Below, piece by piece: positions 45,957 to 53,735 of a stretch of 64,000 nt of DNA (its first letter is position 1; every line of letters starts with the position of its first letter). The stretch covers positions 1 to 64,000 of the forward strand of contig JBAXIO010000003.1 of NCBI GenBank assembly GCA_037138335.1. The letters run 5' to 3'. The position numbers were made by a program, and so were the translations under genes. The notes beneath the pieces are model-generated. The model was not told the DNA's origin and did not search any database. It worked only from the letters and a program-made list of their open reading frames with translations. Source of the stretch: CAIRDP01 sp037138335 (GTDB lineage Bacteria; Bacteroidota; Bacteroidia; Bacteroidales; FEN-979).

Positions 45957-46379
45957 TTACTGAAGGGCCTTTTCAATCTCCACTTTTAATCCTGACCTGA
46001 AACGGTCGGGATTGCTTTGCCCGTAATCAAAGGCAAAATGTGTAAGATCATTTTTAGTTTCCTTCCCACTCTTCAGTTTTACAACATATAAAGCCTGGGC
46101 GTTGATGTCGAACCTGGCTACGGTTTTAGCCTGGGATTTGTCATCTGTATTGACGACCTGGAATTTTATAGTACCATCTTTTACCTCTTTGGCAAAGCTG
46201 CTTTGCATCAGTTTAAGGAGGTTTTGTTCAATGGACTGGTCAATAGGGCAGCGTTCCGACGGATGGAAATAATAGACTTCGGCCAGTGGTTTGGGCGAAG
46301 GGGTTTTGGATTGGGCAAACCCGCACTGGAACCCGGCAAACATCAGAAGGAACAGTATTATAACAGATAGTTTTTTCAT
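45957..46379 (-). CDS. ArsF-like thioredoxin-fold secreted protein
   Basis: 140 residues with a signal peptide (about 1-22) and the opening VYYFHPSERC of the ArsF family, a nitroreductase-subunit-like group linked to aromatic arsenical resistance in other bacteria. In typical members the motif reads RCxxC; here it is C44-PID, so the second Cys is missing and disulfide chemistry by a CxxC pair is not possible in this copy. It follows the anchored thioredoxin gene by 5 bp. It may bind a metal through a single Cys or act with a partner. Confidence 0.75.
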   Translation of the reverse strand: MKKLSVIILFLLMFAGFQCGFAQSKTPSPKPLAEVYYFHPSERCPIDQSIEQNLLKLMQSSFAKEVKDGTIKFQVVNTDDKSQAKTVARFDINAQALYVVKLKSGKETKNDLTHFAFDYGQSNPDRFRSGLKVEIEKALQ

Positions 46380-46384
46380 AATGT

Positions 46385-46810
46385 TTACAAATTAAACCTG
46401 CGGTCAAATTCCTTCAGCAGATAGTCTTTTGATTTTACCCCGACGATCCGTTTAACTTCCTTCCCGTTCTGGAACAAGATCATGGTTGGGATGCTGCGTA
46501 TCCCAAATTTAGCGGCAGTGGCTTTTTGCTCGTCAACATTGACCTTGGCTATGGTCACTTTTTCGCCGGCTTCTTCGGCGACTTCATTCAGAACAGGTAT
46601 CATCAGCTTGCAGGGCATGCACCAGGCAGCCCAGAAATCGACCAGGACCATTCCCGTTTTTATTTTATTCTGGAAATTCTGGTCGGTCAGCTCCTTTACT
46701 TTATCGCTTGACTTTACATCCTTCAGGTTTTTCATTTTTTGCCTGGCGTTAAAGATGAGAAATCCTATAAGGACCACCAGGACTGCAAGTATACTAATCG
46801 TAATCCACAT
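46385..46810 (-). CDS. membrane-anchored thioredoxin
   Basis: 141 residues: an N-terminal hydrophobic anchor (about 2-20), a short linker, and a thioredoxin domain (about 40-140) with WAAWCMPCK (CMPC rather than the usual CGPC) and the cis-Pro region RSIPTMILF. The N-in anchor with a polar basic stretch after it leaves the side of the membrane ambiguous; a periplasmic active site is possible. It is divergent from the ArsR-hgcAB operon and may supply reductant to it or to the CcdA/ArsG-like protein. Confidence 0.85.
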   Translation of the reverse strand: MWITISILAVLVVLIGFLIFNARQKMKNLKDVKSSDKVKELTDQNFQNKIKTGMVLVDFWAAWCMPCKLMIPVLNEVAEEAGEKVTIAKVNVDEQKATAAKFGIRSIPTMILFQNGKEVKRIVGVKSKDYLLKEFDRRFNL

Positions 46811-46830
46811 ACATTAAAAAATTTATGCAG

Positions 46831-46838
46831 CAAAGGTA
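46831..46838 (-). promoter_or_regulatory. -7 box of the thioredoxin-ArsF operon
   Basis: The minus strand reads TACCTTTG, 20 nt before the ATG at 46810. The palindrome at 46902-46917 lies about 65 nt upstream of it, so the same repressor could reach both promoters. Confidence 0.45.
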
Positions 46839-46901
46839 ATAAAAAAATCAGATAGTGATATTTAGGCGATTTAAAACTAAAACAAAGCCTGAAATAATTT
46901 C

Positions 46902-46917
46902 GACGTATTAATACGTC
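46902..46917. promoter_or_regulatory. perfect palindrome, candidate ArsR operator
   Basis: GACGTATTAATACGTC is a perfect 16-bp palindrome 42 nt before the arsR ATG, covering the -33 position of the promoter with -7 box 46934-46941. A second, imperfect palindrome (AACGTATATTTGCGTT, 46932-46947, 12 of 16 bases symmetric) covers the -7 box itself. Both lie where an ArsR-family repressor would block polymerase. Confidence 0.7.
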
Positions 46918-46933
46918 ATTAAGAAATACAACG

Positions 46934-46941
46934 TATATTTG
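46934..46941 (+). promoter_or_regulatory. -7 box of the arsR-hgcAB operon
   Basis: TATATTTG matches TAnnTTTG 17 nt before the arsR ATG at 46959. Confidence 0.6.
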
Positions 46942-46958
46942 CGTTATATTTTTCTATT

Positions 46959-47294
46959 ATGGCCTATTCCAAAACAGACTTATTCGATCCGAAGCTGAGT
47001 TCCGCTTCGGTTTTGTTCAAAGCCTTAGCCCACCCTGCACGCCTCGCAATATTGCAATACCTGGCCGAAACCAGAGTATGCATGACCGGGGATATCTGTG
47101 AGGAGCTTCCTTTAAGCCGGACTACGGTAAACCAGCATCTGAAGGAATTGAAGGATGCCGGGCTGATACAGGGGACTGTGGATGGTGTGAAAGTGAATTA
47201 CTGCCTGGATCCGAAAAACATTTGTGAACTGGGAAAGGTATTCAGCCGGTTTTATGAGTTGATCGATATTAAGGGTGTTTATAATTGCAAATAA
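46959..47294 (+). CDS. ArsR-family transcriptional repressor
   Basis: 111 residues with a winged helix-turn-helix (about 20-85, HPARLAILQYL...LSRTTVNQHLKEL). Metal-sensing residues are candidates: C41 and C47 in VCMTGDICEEL at the start of the DNA-binding region, and C82, C89 and C110. Classical ArsR uses a CxC motif; this spacing differs. It is first in the operon with the Cys-rich, permease, hgcA and hgcB genes, and the palindrome 42 nt upstream is its likely operator. An ArsR-like regulator controlling hgcAB is known in Pseudodesulfovibrio, so this role is well founded. Confidence 0.9.
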   Translation: MAYSKTDLFDPKLSSASVLFKALAHPARLAILQYLAETRVCMTGDICEELPLSRTTVNQHLKELKDAGLIQGTVDGVKVNYCLDPKNICELGKVFSRFYELIDIKGVYNCK

Positions 47295-47315
47295 AAATTC
47301 TAAACAGGATGTACC

Positions 47316-47630
47316 ATGGCAGAAGATGTAAAAAACGATGAAACGAAGAACCAGGGTGGTTCCGCTGACTGCGGTTGCGAGGGCAACTGTTGCCCGCCCC
47401 CCAAAAAGAAACCTTATAAAACGATATTGTTTGCTGTCATTATCCTGGCAGCCCTGGGTATAGTTGCTTTCAAACTGACTCACAAACCCCCTCCCGAGGC
47501 TGTTAAGAAGGCATGTTGCCCTTCCGGCTCAACAGCTGGTTGTGATACGACAAAGAAGGCCGGCACTGATACGACAAAGAAGGCCGCTTGTGACACAACA
47601 AAAAACTCATCCTGTTGTCCTAAAAAATAG
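47316..47630 (+). CDS. small single-pass Cys-rich protein, candidate metal binder
   Basis: 104 residues with one membrane segment (about 35-54) and ten Cys: C19, C21, C25 and C26 before the membrane segment, and C67, C68, C76, C92, C100 and C101 after it. Three are vicinal CC pairs. The C-terminal tail repeats CDTTKKA/TDTTKKA. Positive residues before the segment (KKKPYK) favour an N-in topology with the C-terminal tail outside. It belongs to no family that I recognise. In the hgcAB operon, a thiol-rich protein on both sides of the membrane is a good candidate for capturing Hg(II) or passing it on. Confidence 0.75.
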   Translation: MAEDVKNDETKNQGGSADCGCEGNCCPPPKKKPYKTILFAVIILAALGIVAFKLTHKPPPEAVKKACCPSGSTAGCDTTKKAGTDTTKKAACDTTKNSSCCPKK

Positions 47631-47636
47631 TAATTC

Positions 47637-48338
47637 ATGAATACATGGATCAACCAGGTTTTAAGCAGTGAGCATGCGGCCCTCACGATACTGGCTGCGG
47701 TTTTCCTGATGGGAATGATCAGCGTAGTGACCTGCGGATGTAATTTCGCGGTGATCGGTGTGGTGGCCGGCTATTCAGGGGCAACCTCATCCGCAGTTAA
47801 AACAAGGACAACGGTATTCAGGGGGCTGGCATTCCTCCTGGGAGGCGTGATATCCATGGCCATTATAGGGCTTTTATTCGGCTACGCCGGACAGTGGATC
47901 AGCTCTTCCCTTGGAAATTACGGAAAGATCGTGGCAGCGCTCATTGCCATCTTTTTCGGGATTTATTCCATGGACCTATTACCTTTTACCCTCCCCGGAA
48001 TGAACCTGAAACAGGAAAGGAATGAAACAGGAACACTGGCGGCCATCCTCTTCGGGCTGGCCGTAGGAGGCCTGTTCAGCGCACTGAACACCTGTTGCAA
48101 CCCCTTATTCCCAATAGTTCTTGCAGCCACCTTCATTAAAGGCAGCGCTTTGTGGGGTTTCATGATGCTCACCACTTTTGCATTGGGTTACTGCATCCCC
48201 CTTGCAGCCATGATGATAGGGCTGAGCGTGGGAATAGGCAGGGCGGCAAATACCCTGAATCTAGTTGGTACGATTGTTAAATACATAGGAGGTGTTTCCC
48301 TCGTTTTAATTGGATTTTACCTCCTCTTTTCATTATAA
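47637..48338 (+). CDS. CcdA/ArsG-like membrane permease
   Basis: 233 residues with six membrane segments and the CcdA/DsbD-like duplicated pattern: TCGCNFAV (C33, C35) in the first half, NTCCNPLFP (C153, C154) in the second, and C186 in a late segment. CcdA-type proteins move electrons from cytoplasmic thioredoxin across the membrane; the related ArsG group is annotated as an efflux permease for aromatic arsenicals. Beside hgcA and an ArsF-like protein, either thiol reduction or metal(loid) transport is possible. The gene is 6 bp from its neighbour upstream and 2 bp from hgcA downstream. Confidence 0.82.
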   Translation: MNTWINQVLSSEHAALTILAAVFLMGMISVVTCGCNFAVIGVVAGYSGATSSAVKTRTTVFRGLAFLLGGVISMAIIGLLFGYAGQWISSSLGNYGKIVAALIAIFFGIYSMDLLPFTLPGMNLKQERNETGTLAAILFGLAVGGLFSALNTCCNPLFPIVLAATFIKGSALWGFMMLTTFALGYCIPLAAMMIGLSVGIGRAANTLNLVGTIVKYIGGVSLVLIGFYLLFSL

Positions 48339-48340
48339 AC

Positions 48341-49378
48341 ATGCATTCTGATTACATAACCGGATCCCTGGCAACTAACGCCGGCACAGTTCCCCGGATC
48401 TCGACTGCCTGGAGTGTTAATGATATACTTAATACCATCAGGGTAAGATGGGCCATTGGACGGATGAATTATAAAGTTGAGCCCGGATTGTATGCCGTGG
48501 GAAACCCGGATAATGACTCGGAAGTTTTTGTTACAGGCAATTTCAAACTCAGCTTTGACCATGTGAGGAAGGCCCTTTCAGGCATGAATGCATGGCTGCT
48601 GATTCTGAACACCAAAGGGATCAATGTGTGGTGTGCGGCCGGCAAAGGGACTTTCGGGACAAAGGAACTCATCAGCAGGGTAGAGAAAACCGATCTGGGT
48701 AAAATTGTTACTCATCGCAGGCTCATCGTCCCCCAGCTTGGGGCTACCGGTGTTTCAGCTCACGAAGTGAAAGAACAAACTGGTTTCAGGGTGATATACG
48801 GACCAGTGAGGGCGGATGATATTTCTGAATTCATGAAGCAGGGCATGAAAGCAAGCAGGGAGATGCGCAGCGTTGAATTCCCCTTATGGGAGCGGATGAA
48901 ACTCATCCCTGTAGAACTATCATATGGAAGGTATTACGTATTTCTTGTTCCCGCCGTTTTCATTTTGTTATCGGGATTGAACAGGAAGGGATATTCACTG
49001 GATCTTGCGTTTGCGGATGGCCTGAGGTCGGTATTCAACCTTTTTGTGGCATACCTCGCCGGACTTGCAGTTACTCCCCTGCTTCTGCCCTGGATCCCTT
49101 TCAGGCGGTTTGCGCTTAAAGGCCTGCTTGTTGGCTGGATCGCAGCACTGTCGCTTTACCTGGTTCATATGACAGGCTCAGGAAGGATCGAAACAGTGTC
49201 ATGGTTCTTGATGATAGGATCGCTCTCGTCCTTCCTGGCCATGAATTTTACGGGAAGCACTACATATACTTCACTTTCGGGCGTTCAGAAGGAAATGAAG
49301 ACGGCATTGCCGCTTCAAATTGGCATGGCTGCCCTGGGCGTTATATTGTGGATAATCTCAAAATTTCTCACTGTATGA
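48341..49378 (+). CDS. hgcA: corrinoid methyltransferase HgcA (mercury methylation)
   Basis: 345 residues. The corrinoid-binding domain (about 1-190) begins with DYITGSLATNAGTVPRIST and RWAIGRMNYKVEPGLYAVGNP, and contains the diagnostic cap-helix motif NVWCAAGK (N95-K102), with C98 as the cobalt ligand. Five hydrophobic segments follow from about residue 200 to 345, as in known HgcA. HgcA transfers a methyl group from corrinoid cobalt to Hg(II), forming methylmercury, and needs HgcB. Its stop overlaps the hgcB start (ATGA at 49375). Motif and topology leave little room for the related CdhD paralogue. Confidence 0.96.
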   Translation: MHSDYITGSLATNAGTVPRISTAWSVNDILNTIRVRWAIGRMNYKVEPGLYAVGNPDNDSEVFVTGNFKLSFDHVRKALSGMNAWLLILNTKGINVWCAAGKGTFGTKELISRVEKTDLGKIVTHRRLIVPQLGATGVSAHEVKEQTGFRVIYGPVRADDISEFMKQGMKASREMRSVEFPLWERMKLIPVELSYGRYYVFLVPAVFILLSGLNRKGYSLDLAFADGLRSVFNLFVAYLAGLAVTPLLLPWIPFRRFALKGLLVGWIAALSLYLVHMTGSGRIETVSWFLMIGSLSSFLAMNFTGSTTYTSLSGVQKEMKTALPLQIGMAALGVILWIISKFLTV

Positions 49379-49671
49379 ACGGATTGGTATACCTGAGCGA
49401 TGTGGTCACACTGGAACTGGATCCCTCGAAATGCAAGGGTTGCATGATGTGCACCATTGTTTGTCCGCACAACGTATTTGAGATCGTCAACAAAAAAGCG
49501 ATGATCATAAACAGGGATCTCTGCATGGAATGCGGGGCCTGCGAAAAAAACTGCAAGGAACATGCCATTACCGTGAGATCGGGCGTGGGTTGTGCGGCGG
49601 GTATCATCAACGGGATCTTAAGGGGAACCGAACCAACCTGTGATTGCAGTTCTTCAGGAAACTGCTGCTGA
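49375..49671 (+). CDS. hgcB: ferredoxin HgcB (mercury methylation)
   Basis: 98 residues from the ATG at 49375; a longer in-frame extension upstream runs through hgcA and is not real. Two 4Fe-4S motifs are complete: C20-x2-C23-x2-C26-x3-C30 and C50-x2-C53-x2-C56-x3-C60. C73 and the C-terminal C97-C98 pair match the extra Cys of known HgcB, thought to bind Hg(II) or the corrinoid partner; C89 and C91 are additional. HgcB reduces the corrinoid of HgcA. It is the last gene of the operon. Confidence 0.96.
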   Translation: MNGLVYLSDVVTLELDPSKCKGCMMCTIVCPHNVFEIVNKKAMIINRDLCMECGACEKNCKEHAITVRSGVGCAAGIINGILRGTEPTCDCSSSGNCC

Positions 49672-49791
49672 GGAATAATCTTGTCACCCTCCATCTCCAG
49701 TCCAATGCAGTTTGTTATATTCGATTATTGTCAATATTTGGTTTGCAATCATTGAAAAATCATAATTTAGCATTGCAGATGACAATTCCCT

Positions 49792-49893
49792 GTGGCATTA
49801 AGCTGGATCGAAATCAAGGACCACGCAATCCGTTTCTCAAGAGTGTGGGAAGGAGAAGCCCGTGAAAAAATGGAAAACATAGTTTTATCGTGA
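49792..49893 (+). pseudogene. short relic of an MmeI-like restriction-modification gene
   Basis: A GTG frame of 33 codons starts ALSWIEIKDHAIRFSR and continues WEGEAREK before a stop. It aligns with the start of the 55028-55351 gene (ALSWNEIKDRAIRFSKEW...) and then homology ends. Upstream sequence (about 49755-49791) also aligns with the sequence before 55028. It is a truncated copy of the 5' end of the same gene. The rest of 49672-49938 carries nothing else that I can identify. Confidence 0.75.
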
Positions 49894-49938
49894 CTTTTTA
49901 GCCGATACTTAAATTTTAGAAACCCAAACCTAATTTTT

Positions 49939-51549
49939 ATGAAAGAATTTTTTGTTCTATTAAGTCTGTTCGGTTTTTTTTTAAGCGCCCAAGCCACAGA
50001 TTACTTCGTAAGTGATCTTTCCGGTAATGATAGTAATAACGGCCTTTCTGTTGCTGCCGCCTTTAAAACAATCCAGCGAGCAGCGGATCTCACATTACCA
50101 GGGGACACGGTTTTTGTCTTAAATGGCACTTACACAAATTCATGCCCCGATTGTAATGTTGTAACAATATCTCGCTCGGGGACACAAAATGAATGGATTG
50201 TTTACATTAATTATCCAAACAATGCACCGCTGATACAGTTTGATGGATGGCAAGGGTTTCAGATTATAGATGGAGCTGCATACATTGAAATAAACGGATT
50301 TACTATAGTCGGTAATAGTGCCAATGTGATCCTTGACTCCGCATTAAACCAAGCCGGAAGTTGTAATAATCCTGGAGGAAACATTGAAGCTAAATATAAT
50401 GGAAATGGAATCCAGATGCATGGGCTTAGTAGTTTTAGTTCCGGGTATCCTCATCATATAAGCATTAAAAACAATACTATTTATAACTGCTGCGGAGCAG
50501 GTATTGGTAGTGTTCAAAGTGATTATTTGACGATTGAAAAGAATGTAATATATAACAATGGTTGGTACACTATATTTGGTTCCAGTGGAATAGTCCTATA
50601 TCAGAATTGGAATTTCGATAACGACACTACAAATTATCGCATGATCATTCGAAATAATAAAATGTATGGAAATATGAATTATGTTCCATGGCCTGGTGCA
50701 CCATGTGCTATTACTGATGGAAATGGTATTATTGTAGATGATAGTAAAAACACGCAGAATGGTTCAACCATTGGGGCATATCATGGTAAGACATATATTG
50801 TGAACAATCTTGTTTATGGAAGCGGAGGCGCCGGTATTCATATTTATATGAGTGAACATGTTAGAGTTGTCAACAATACAGCTTATTATAATCAACAAAC
50901 CCCGGTTATTTTAAATGGTGAAATAGATGCCAGTTCCTCAAACGACATTATTATTCGAAATAATATATTTTATGCATTAACAAATAAACCAATCAACACA
51001 AATTGGAATAACACAAATATCATTCATGACCATAACTTGTATTGGGGCGGTAATGGATCTTTTATCCCTGGTTTAAATACTTTAACCGGGAATCCAAAGT
51101 TCATTAATCCTTCTCTCACAATAGATGCAGATTTTCAAGTAAACTCCGGAAGTCCGGCAATTGATAATGGTTCAGCCTTCCTTGCCCCTGATGTTGATTT
51201 TAACGGCGCTGTCCGCCCCGCTGGAAACGGTTATGATATAGGTGCTTTTGAATCCAGTTATACCAGTAACCAAATTTTTAATGTTTCCAGATCGGCTTTA
51301 CTTGAACAAAACTATCCCAATCCTGCCAAAGGCTTTACCACAATAAAATTTAATTTGCCCGAATCAGCAGAAATATCGATAAGCATCTTTGATGTTTTAG
51401 GGAATGAAGTAATAAGCTTCTCAACAAAAGAATATTCAGCGGGAGAACATACTTATATTATTGATACTCAAAATTTAGCAGAAGGTTCATATATTATAAG
51501 GTTACAATCACCTGATAAAATTGAATCCAGAAAGATGATTAAAAATTAA
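49939..51549 (+). CDS. secreted right-handed beta-helix protein with T9SS sorting domain
   Basis: 536 residues with a signal peptide (about 1-19) and a DUF1565-like start (YFVSDLSGNDSNNG...). A parallel beta-helix region follows (about 60-430), rich in N, I and G with repeated IxxNxIYNN motifs. A C-terminal T9SS type A sorting domain runs from about 455 (LLEQNYPNPAKGFTTIKF to RKMIKN). Such proteins are polysaccharide- or surface-binding and are exported by type IX secretion. The gene is visibly AT-richer than its neighbours, with many Asn and Ile codons ending in A or T, suggesting acquisition from elsewhere. Confidence 0.85.
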   Translation: MKEFFVLLSLFGFFLSAQATDYFVSDLSGNDSNNGLSVAAAFKTIQRAADLTLPGDTVFVLNGTYTNSCPDCNVVTISRSGTQNEWIVYINYPNNAPLIQFDGWQGFQIIDGAAYIEINGFTIVGNSANVILDSALNQAGSCNNPGGNIEAKYNGNGIQMHGLSSFSSGYPHHISIKNNTIYNCCGAGIGSVQSDYLTIEKNVIYNNGWYTIFGSSGIVLYQNWNFDNDTTNYRMIIRNNKMYGNMNYVPWPGAPCAITDGNGIIVDDSKNTQNGSTIGAYHGKTYIVNNLVYGSGGAGIHIYMSEHVRVVNNTAYYNQQTPVILNGEIDASSSNDIIIRNNIFYALTNKPINTNWNNTNIIHDHNLYWGGNGSFIPGLNTLTGNPKFINPSLTIDADFQVNSGSPAIDNGSAFLAPDVDFNGAVRPAGNGYDIGAFESSYTSNQIFNVSRSALLEQNYPNPAKGFTTIKFNLPESAEISISIFDVLGNEVISFSTKEYSAGEHTYIIDTQNLAEGSYIIRLQSPDKIESRKMIKN

Positions 51550-51632
51550 TTTGCTTATTAAGAGTATTATTTTGTAATAAATAACTCCAAATAGGCAATA
51601 TTCAGATGAAATCCAGCACTGGCTATTAACAA

Positions 51633-51790
51633 ATCGTTAAACGTAACAAAGGTCTAGGACAACCTGAACCATTAAAATATGATTTAGCCGGATTATGGTC
51701 AAGGCCTATTGACAGGGATACAGATTAGTATATCTTGTCGCTGGTGAGGAGCTATTAATTTACAGTTGTCGTTATCATATAGATAAATAA
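51633..51790 (+). pseudogene. relic of a YoeB-family toxin gene
   Basis: In one frame (51633 onwards) the sequence reads IVKRNKGLGQPEPLKYDLAG then LWSRPIDRD, matching the YoeB region RNPxxGxGKPEPLKxxLxGxWSRRI. Past about 51720 that frame stops, but a different frame gives RLVYLVAGEELLIYSCRYHI, the YoeB C-terminus with RLVY and CRYHY motifs. So at least one frameshift (near 51715-51725) broke the gene, and upstream codons are also lost. YoeB is a ribosome-dependent mRNA endonuclease toxin. No antitoxin gene was seen. The rest of the 51550-51839 spacer is empty. Confidence 0.7.
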
Positions 51791-51839
51791 CATCGCGACC
51801 TGACATGCCGCTAATTACACAGAAATGGAATCCGTGATT

Positions 51840-53735
51840 TTACTCAGAGATCTCCATTTTCCTGGTCTGTACAAAGTTGTCACACTTCATCTGTACAAAA
51901 TAAATTCCGGAGGAATACCGGCTGTGGATTAAAGGAAAATTAGCGGTATAGTTTCCCGGCTGTTTCTCTTCGTCAACAAGGCTTGCAACCTCGATTCCAA
52001 GCCGGTCGAAGACTTTGATTGTCACGAAGGCTCTTGTTTTCAATTGGTAGCCTATGACGGTCGAAGTACTGAACGGATTGGGGGAGTTCTGTGACAAATT
52101 GAAATCCTCTGAATTAAAGTTCACATTATTTATTCCGGTGAACAGGAAACCGACTTCATCCGACCATGGGCTCCACTTTAAATTATCGTCACGGTACCTG
52201 GCCCTGTACCAATAATGTGTACCCAGGACAAAAATACTGTCGTGGACTTCCAATTTTGTGAGGTCGATCCCTTCATTTTTATTGATAGGAATAAAATCGG
52301 GCGAACCTGTGTTTTCAAATATATCCTCCCGGTCACGGATTTTGTCGAGGACGGTTGTTGTATAGGAACCTTGTGTTGCTGTGATCTGGAATCGTGACGA
52401 CATACAGGAATCCGCCCCTGTCATTGTTGTGGCAGAAAGGACCACAGGGTTTGCAGTATTGACAAGGGAGGCAACAGGTTTACCGGGAGCAGGCTGGTTC
52501 ATCCTGAAGTGCCAGGTAGCAAGTGTCTGATTCAGCGGGTGCTCGGGCTTTCCCAATGTATGTGCTTCGGCAACATATGATTTGTCATCAACATTGATAT
52601 CCATAATGACGTAGTTGTAATCATCGACGGTTTCCTGGATTTCAGGATAATCAACCGAACCTGAAAAATACCTGGTGAGCTCTGCTCCCCCTCCGCCTGC
52701 AAGGACCGTGCGAAAGTCATGCATCACTGTGTTCTGGGAGTTGGTATCTACGATTGCTCCTCTTTCAAAATCGTGGGCATGGCCGTAAGAATACTGGACC
52801 ATTTTATAAAACTTCACGAACTCCCGGTAAAATGAAATGTCAACCGAATCGTTGTTCCCTTCTGTCCAGATCTCAGTATGCCAGGGGTGGTGGGCGAAAG
52901 TGAAAACGAGGTTTGTCCCGGGGTCGGCATCTGATTCAGTCAGGACCTTATTTAGCCAGGTTTTTTGTGTGGGTGCGCCAATGATTTTTTCATTGCTGTT
53001 AAGCACCACGAATTTGCAGCCAGCGATCTCAAAGGAATAGAACCGTTCATTATATGGTGTCGCGGCTACGGCTGAATCGGTGAAGTCCTCGTACTTCATG
53101 TAATCAAAATAAAACGCTGATTCGTGTTCATGGTTCCCGATGGCGACCATGAAGGGAAGGGAACAGGAAAGATTTGCGATCTTGGTAAAATACTCGGTCT
53201 GGAAGCGGTCGATGTCCCTTCCGGTCCACACGATATCTCCTGTATGCATGACCAGGTTGACCGAATCGTACCAGGTAGTTCCGTATTTTGTTTGCAAGGT
53301 TTGCTGAACATTCTGGCAAAGTTCGCCAAGGTTGGACGGGATGGTGTCGTTGTACCTTGAATCCCCGAAAATGACAAAACGGATATGCCTCCCTGCCGTT
53401 CCCGGAAGAGGTTCACTCCTGAACGGATAAACCTCTGACGAATCACTCCCGCTTATGCAGCGGTAATAATACCTTGTATCAGGTGTAAGGCCGGTCAGTT
53501 TGACCGTATGCCAGTGTTTTCCGCCGATATTCTGGAATGAGCCGGTCTGTACCTGGTTAAGATTTGTAAGGGCCAGGCCATACCTGACTTTTGTAAAAGA
53601 TGTGTCATTTGAATGCCAGCAGATATAGATTGAAGTGGGCGTAGGTGTTTGCAGGTAAGGGTTTACCTGTGCCTGCAAATCTATGGTCCCAACCAGGGAC
53701 AGGAGAAAAAGTTCTGTGATCAGAAAAGTTCTCAT
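51840..53735 (-). CDS. secreted purple-acid-phosphatase-like protein with T9SS domain
   Basis: 631 residues: signal peptide (about 1-22), an N-terminal fibronectin-type region, and a metallophosphoesterase domain (about 115-400) with GDSRYND, MHTGDIVW, GNHEHE and late AHHPWHTE and GHAHDFE metal-binding motifs. A further Fn3-like domain and a T9SS type A C-terminal domain (NLSQNSPNPFSTSTVIGY to RKMEISE) follow. This is the layout of secreted phosphatases/phosphodiesterases of Bacteroidota. Its start overlaps the stop of the upstream metallophosphoesterase lipoprotein (ATGA at 53732). Confidence 0.87.
   Translation of the reverse strand: MRTFLITELFLLSLVGTIDLQAQVNPYLQTPTPTSIYICWHSNDTSFTKVRYGLALTNLNQVQTGSFQNIGGKHWHTVKLTGLTPDTRYYYRCISGSDSSEVYPFRSEPLPGTAGRHIRFVIFGDSRYNDTIPSNLGELCQNVQQTLQTKYGTTWYDSVNLVMHTGDIVWTGRDIDRFQTEYFTKIANLSCSLPFMVAIGNHEHESAFYFDYMKYEDFTDSAVAATPYNERFYSFEIAGCKFVVLNSNEKIIGAPTQKTWLNKVLTESDADPGTNLVFTFAHHPWHTEIWTEGNNDSVDISFYREFVKFYKMVQYSYGHAHDFERGAIVDTNSQNTVMHDFRTVLAGGGGAELTRYFSGSVDYPEIQETVDDYNYVIMDINVDDKSYVAEAHTLGKPEHPLNQTLATWHFRMNQPAPGKPVASLVNTANPVVLSATTMTGADSCMSSRFQITATQGSYTTTVLDKIRDREDIFENTGSPDFIPINKNEGIDLTKLEVHDSIFVLGTHYWYRARYRDDNLKWSPWSDEVGFLFTGINNVNFNSEDFNLSQNSPNPFSTSTVIGYQLKTRAFVTIKVFDRLGIEVASLVDEEKQPGNYTANFPLIHSRYSSGIYFVQMKCDNFVQTRKMEISE

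Noticed and set aside
46959..47294. A plain arsenic resistance operon
   Set aside because: ArsR is the only classical ars gene; ArsB, Acr3 and ArsC are absent and the operon continues into hgcAB. ArsF/ArsG-like genes were kept as possible metal-related partners only.
49201..49374. Longer HgcB start upstream
   Set aside because: The extension lies inside hgcA in another frame; HgcB homologues begin near the ATG at 49375.
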